From: an uncultured Maribacter sp. | GTDB taxonomy: Bacteria; Bacteroidota; Bacteroidia; Flavobacteriales; Flavobacteriaceae | Length of the DNA: 5,942 nt | Assembly (NCBI GenBank): GCA_905479535.1 | Contig: CAJQMW010000099.1 | Span: 1-5,942, forward strand | Direction of reading: 5' to 3' | Shown here: positions 5,585-5,942 of the stretch, one piece after another | Layout of the letters: the number at the start of each line of letters is the position of its first letter | Numbering within the stretch: the stretch's first letter is position 1 | Made by a program: the position numbers and the translations under genes | The notes under the pieces: generated by a model | Databases searched by the model: none | What the model was told of the DNA's origin: nothing | Seen by the model: the letters and a program-made list of their open reading frames with translations, nothing else

Positions 5585-5606
5585 AGTAAATTGCGCTGAA
5601 TTTACT
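5585..5606. promoter_or_regulatory. Inverted repeat, candidate operator upstream of the AraC-type gene
   Basis: AGTAAATT (5585-5592) and AATTTACT (5599-5606) are perfect 8-bp inverted arms around GCGCTG. The 22-bp site is centred 45 bp before the AraC-type start codon, a typical place for autoregulation or for another regulator. The arms are AT-rich, so a chance match is possible. Confidence 0.4.
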
Positions 5607-5640
5607 AAATAAAGTTTCCCAAAAAGAGGTATTTGGTGTT

Positions 5641-5942
5641 ATGATAACAATTAAAATTACGGCAAAAAGCACCGAAGGTACAGTAAGGCAAATACAGGAA
5701 GCCATTGGAGGGCGGATTACGGAGCGTTGGGGTGAATATACCCTAACCGTTAACAATGCCAGCGCTACAGGAAATATCCGCTTCATTACGTTTGACTGGG
5801 GCGTAAGTCTCTTGGAATATGACATAAATTTTCACGACGATGTAACCCTGATTATGGATGCCTCAGAATTTAATCCCATACATTTCACGTATTGTTTAGA
5901 GGGTTATTTTAAACATAGGTTCGGTTACCAGTCCGATAAGGA
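5641..5942 (+). CDS. AraC-family transcriptional regulator, N-terminal part (cut by window edge)
   Basis: An open frame of 100 complete codons runs from ATG 5641 to the right edge without a stop. The sequence resembles the N-terminal sensing region of flavobacterial AraC-type regulators: RFITFDWGVSLLEYDINFHD (47-66), a cupin-like beta pattern, then LIMDASEFNPIHFTYCLEGY (70-89) and FKHRFG (90-95). The helix-turn-helix DNA-binding domain expected at the C-terminus lies beyond the window, so the class is a family-resemblance call. The protein has no signal peptide. The gene follows the dps terminator by about 130 bp and has its own leader with an 8+8 inverted repeat (5585-5606). The ligand and targets are unknown; neighbouring stress genes are possible targets only by position. 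The opposite-strand frame over the same bases looks non-coding. Confidence 0.7.
   Translation, partial: MITIKITAKSTEGTVRQIQEAIGGRITERWGEYTLTVNNASATGNIRFITFDWGVSLLEYDINFHDDVTLIMDASEFNPIHFTYCLEGYFKHRFGYQSDK

Noticed and set aside
5517..5825. 102-codon open frame on the minus strand
   Set aside because: It is antisense to the start of the AraC-type gene and runs through the dps-side spacer. The translation shows no family resemblance, whereas the plus frame does.

Overview
The window looks like a chromosomal segment from a marine-type Flavobacteriaceae (Bacteroidota). This rests on AT-rich DNA with A-rich rather than Shine-Dalgarno-like leaders before the start codons, matches to the Bacteroidota promoter element TAnnTTTG, a Bacteroidota-style lipoprotein signal, and the families present (a DUF2652 protein and a flavobacterial-type AraC regulator). 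I see no insertion sequence, phage gene, CRISPR array, tRNA or rRNA, and both ends cut through genes.

Layout. Positions 1-737 on the minus strand hold two small genes: an 87-aa single-pass membrane protein, then a PA2169/DUF2383 four-helix-bundle protein cut by the left edge. Positions 738-983 are an upstream region with a 12-bp direct repeat and two overlapping, mutually exclusive hairpins. A short plus-strand DUF2945 gene (984-1229) faces a minus-strand pair, a poxvirus-type DNA topoisomerase IB and a MscS-type mechanosensitive channel, with only 2 bp between the pair. Upstream of the pair, beyond a hairpin terminator, lies a minus-strand lipoprotein gene (about 3900-3323) that is readable only if two 1-base shifts are allowed, so it is probably a pseudogene or carries sequence errors. 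A 337-bp spacer with a direct repeat and a possible leader peptide separates it from plus-strand genes: a DUF2652 protein resembling class III nucleotide cyclases, a Dps ferritin with its own terminator, and the N-terminal 100 residues of an AraC-type regulator cut by the right edge.

Theme. Dps (DNA protection and iron oxidation), topoisomerase IB (supercoil relaxation), MscS (release of osmotic pressure), DUF2383 and DUF2945 are families that often appear in general-stress or stationary-phase gene sets. Their clustering suggests a stress-survival neighbourhood. Co-regulation is inference. No clearly new multi-gene system is evident. The most interesting items are the disrupted lipoprotein gene, the cyclase-like DUF2652 protein, and several unexplained repeats and inverted repeats in promoter regions.
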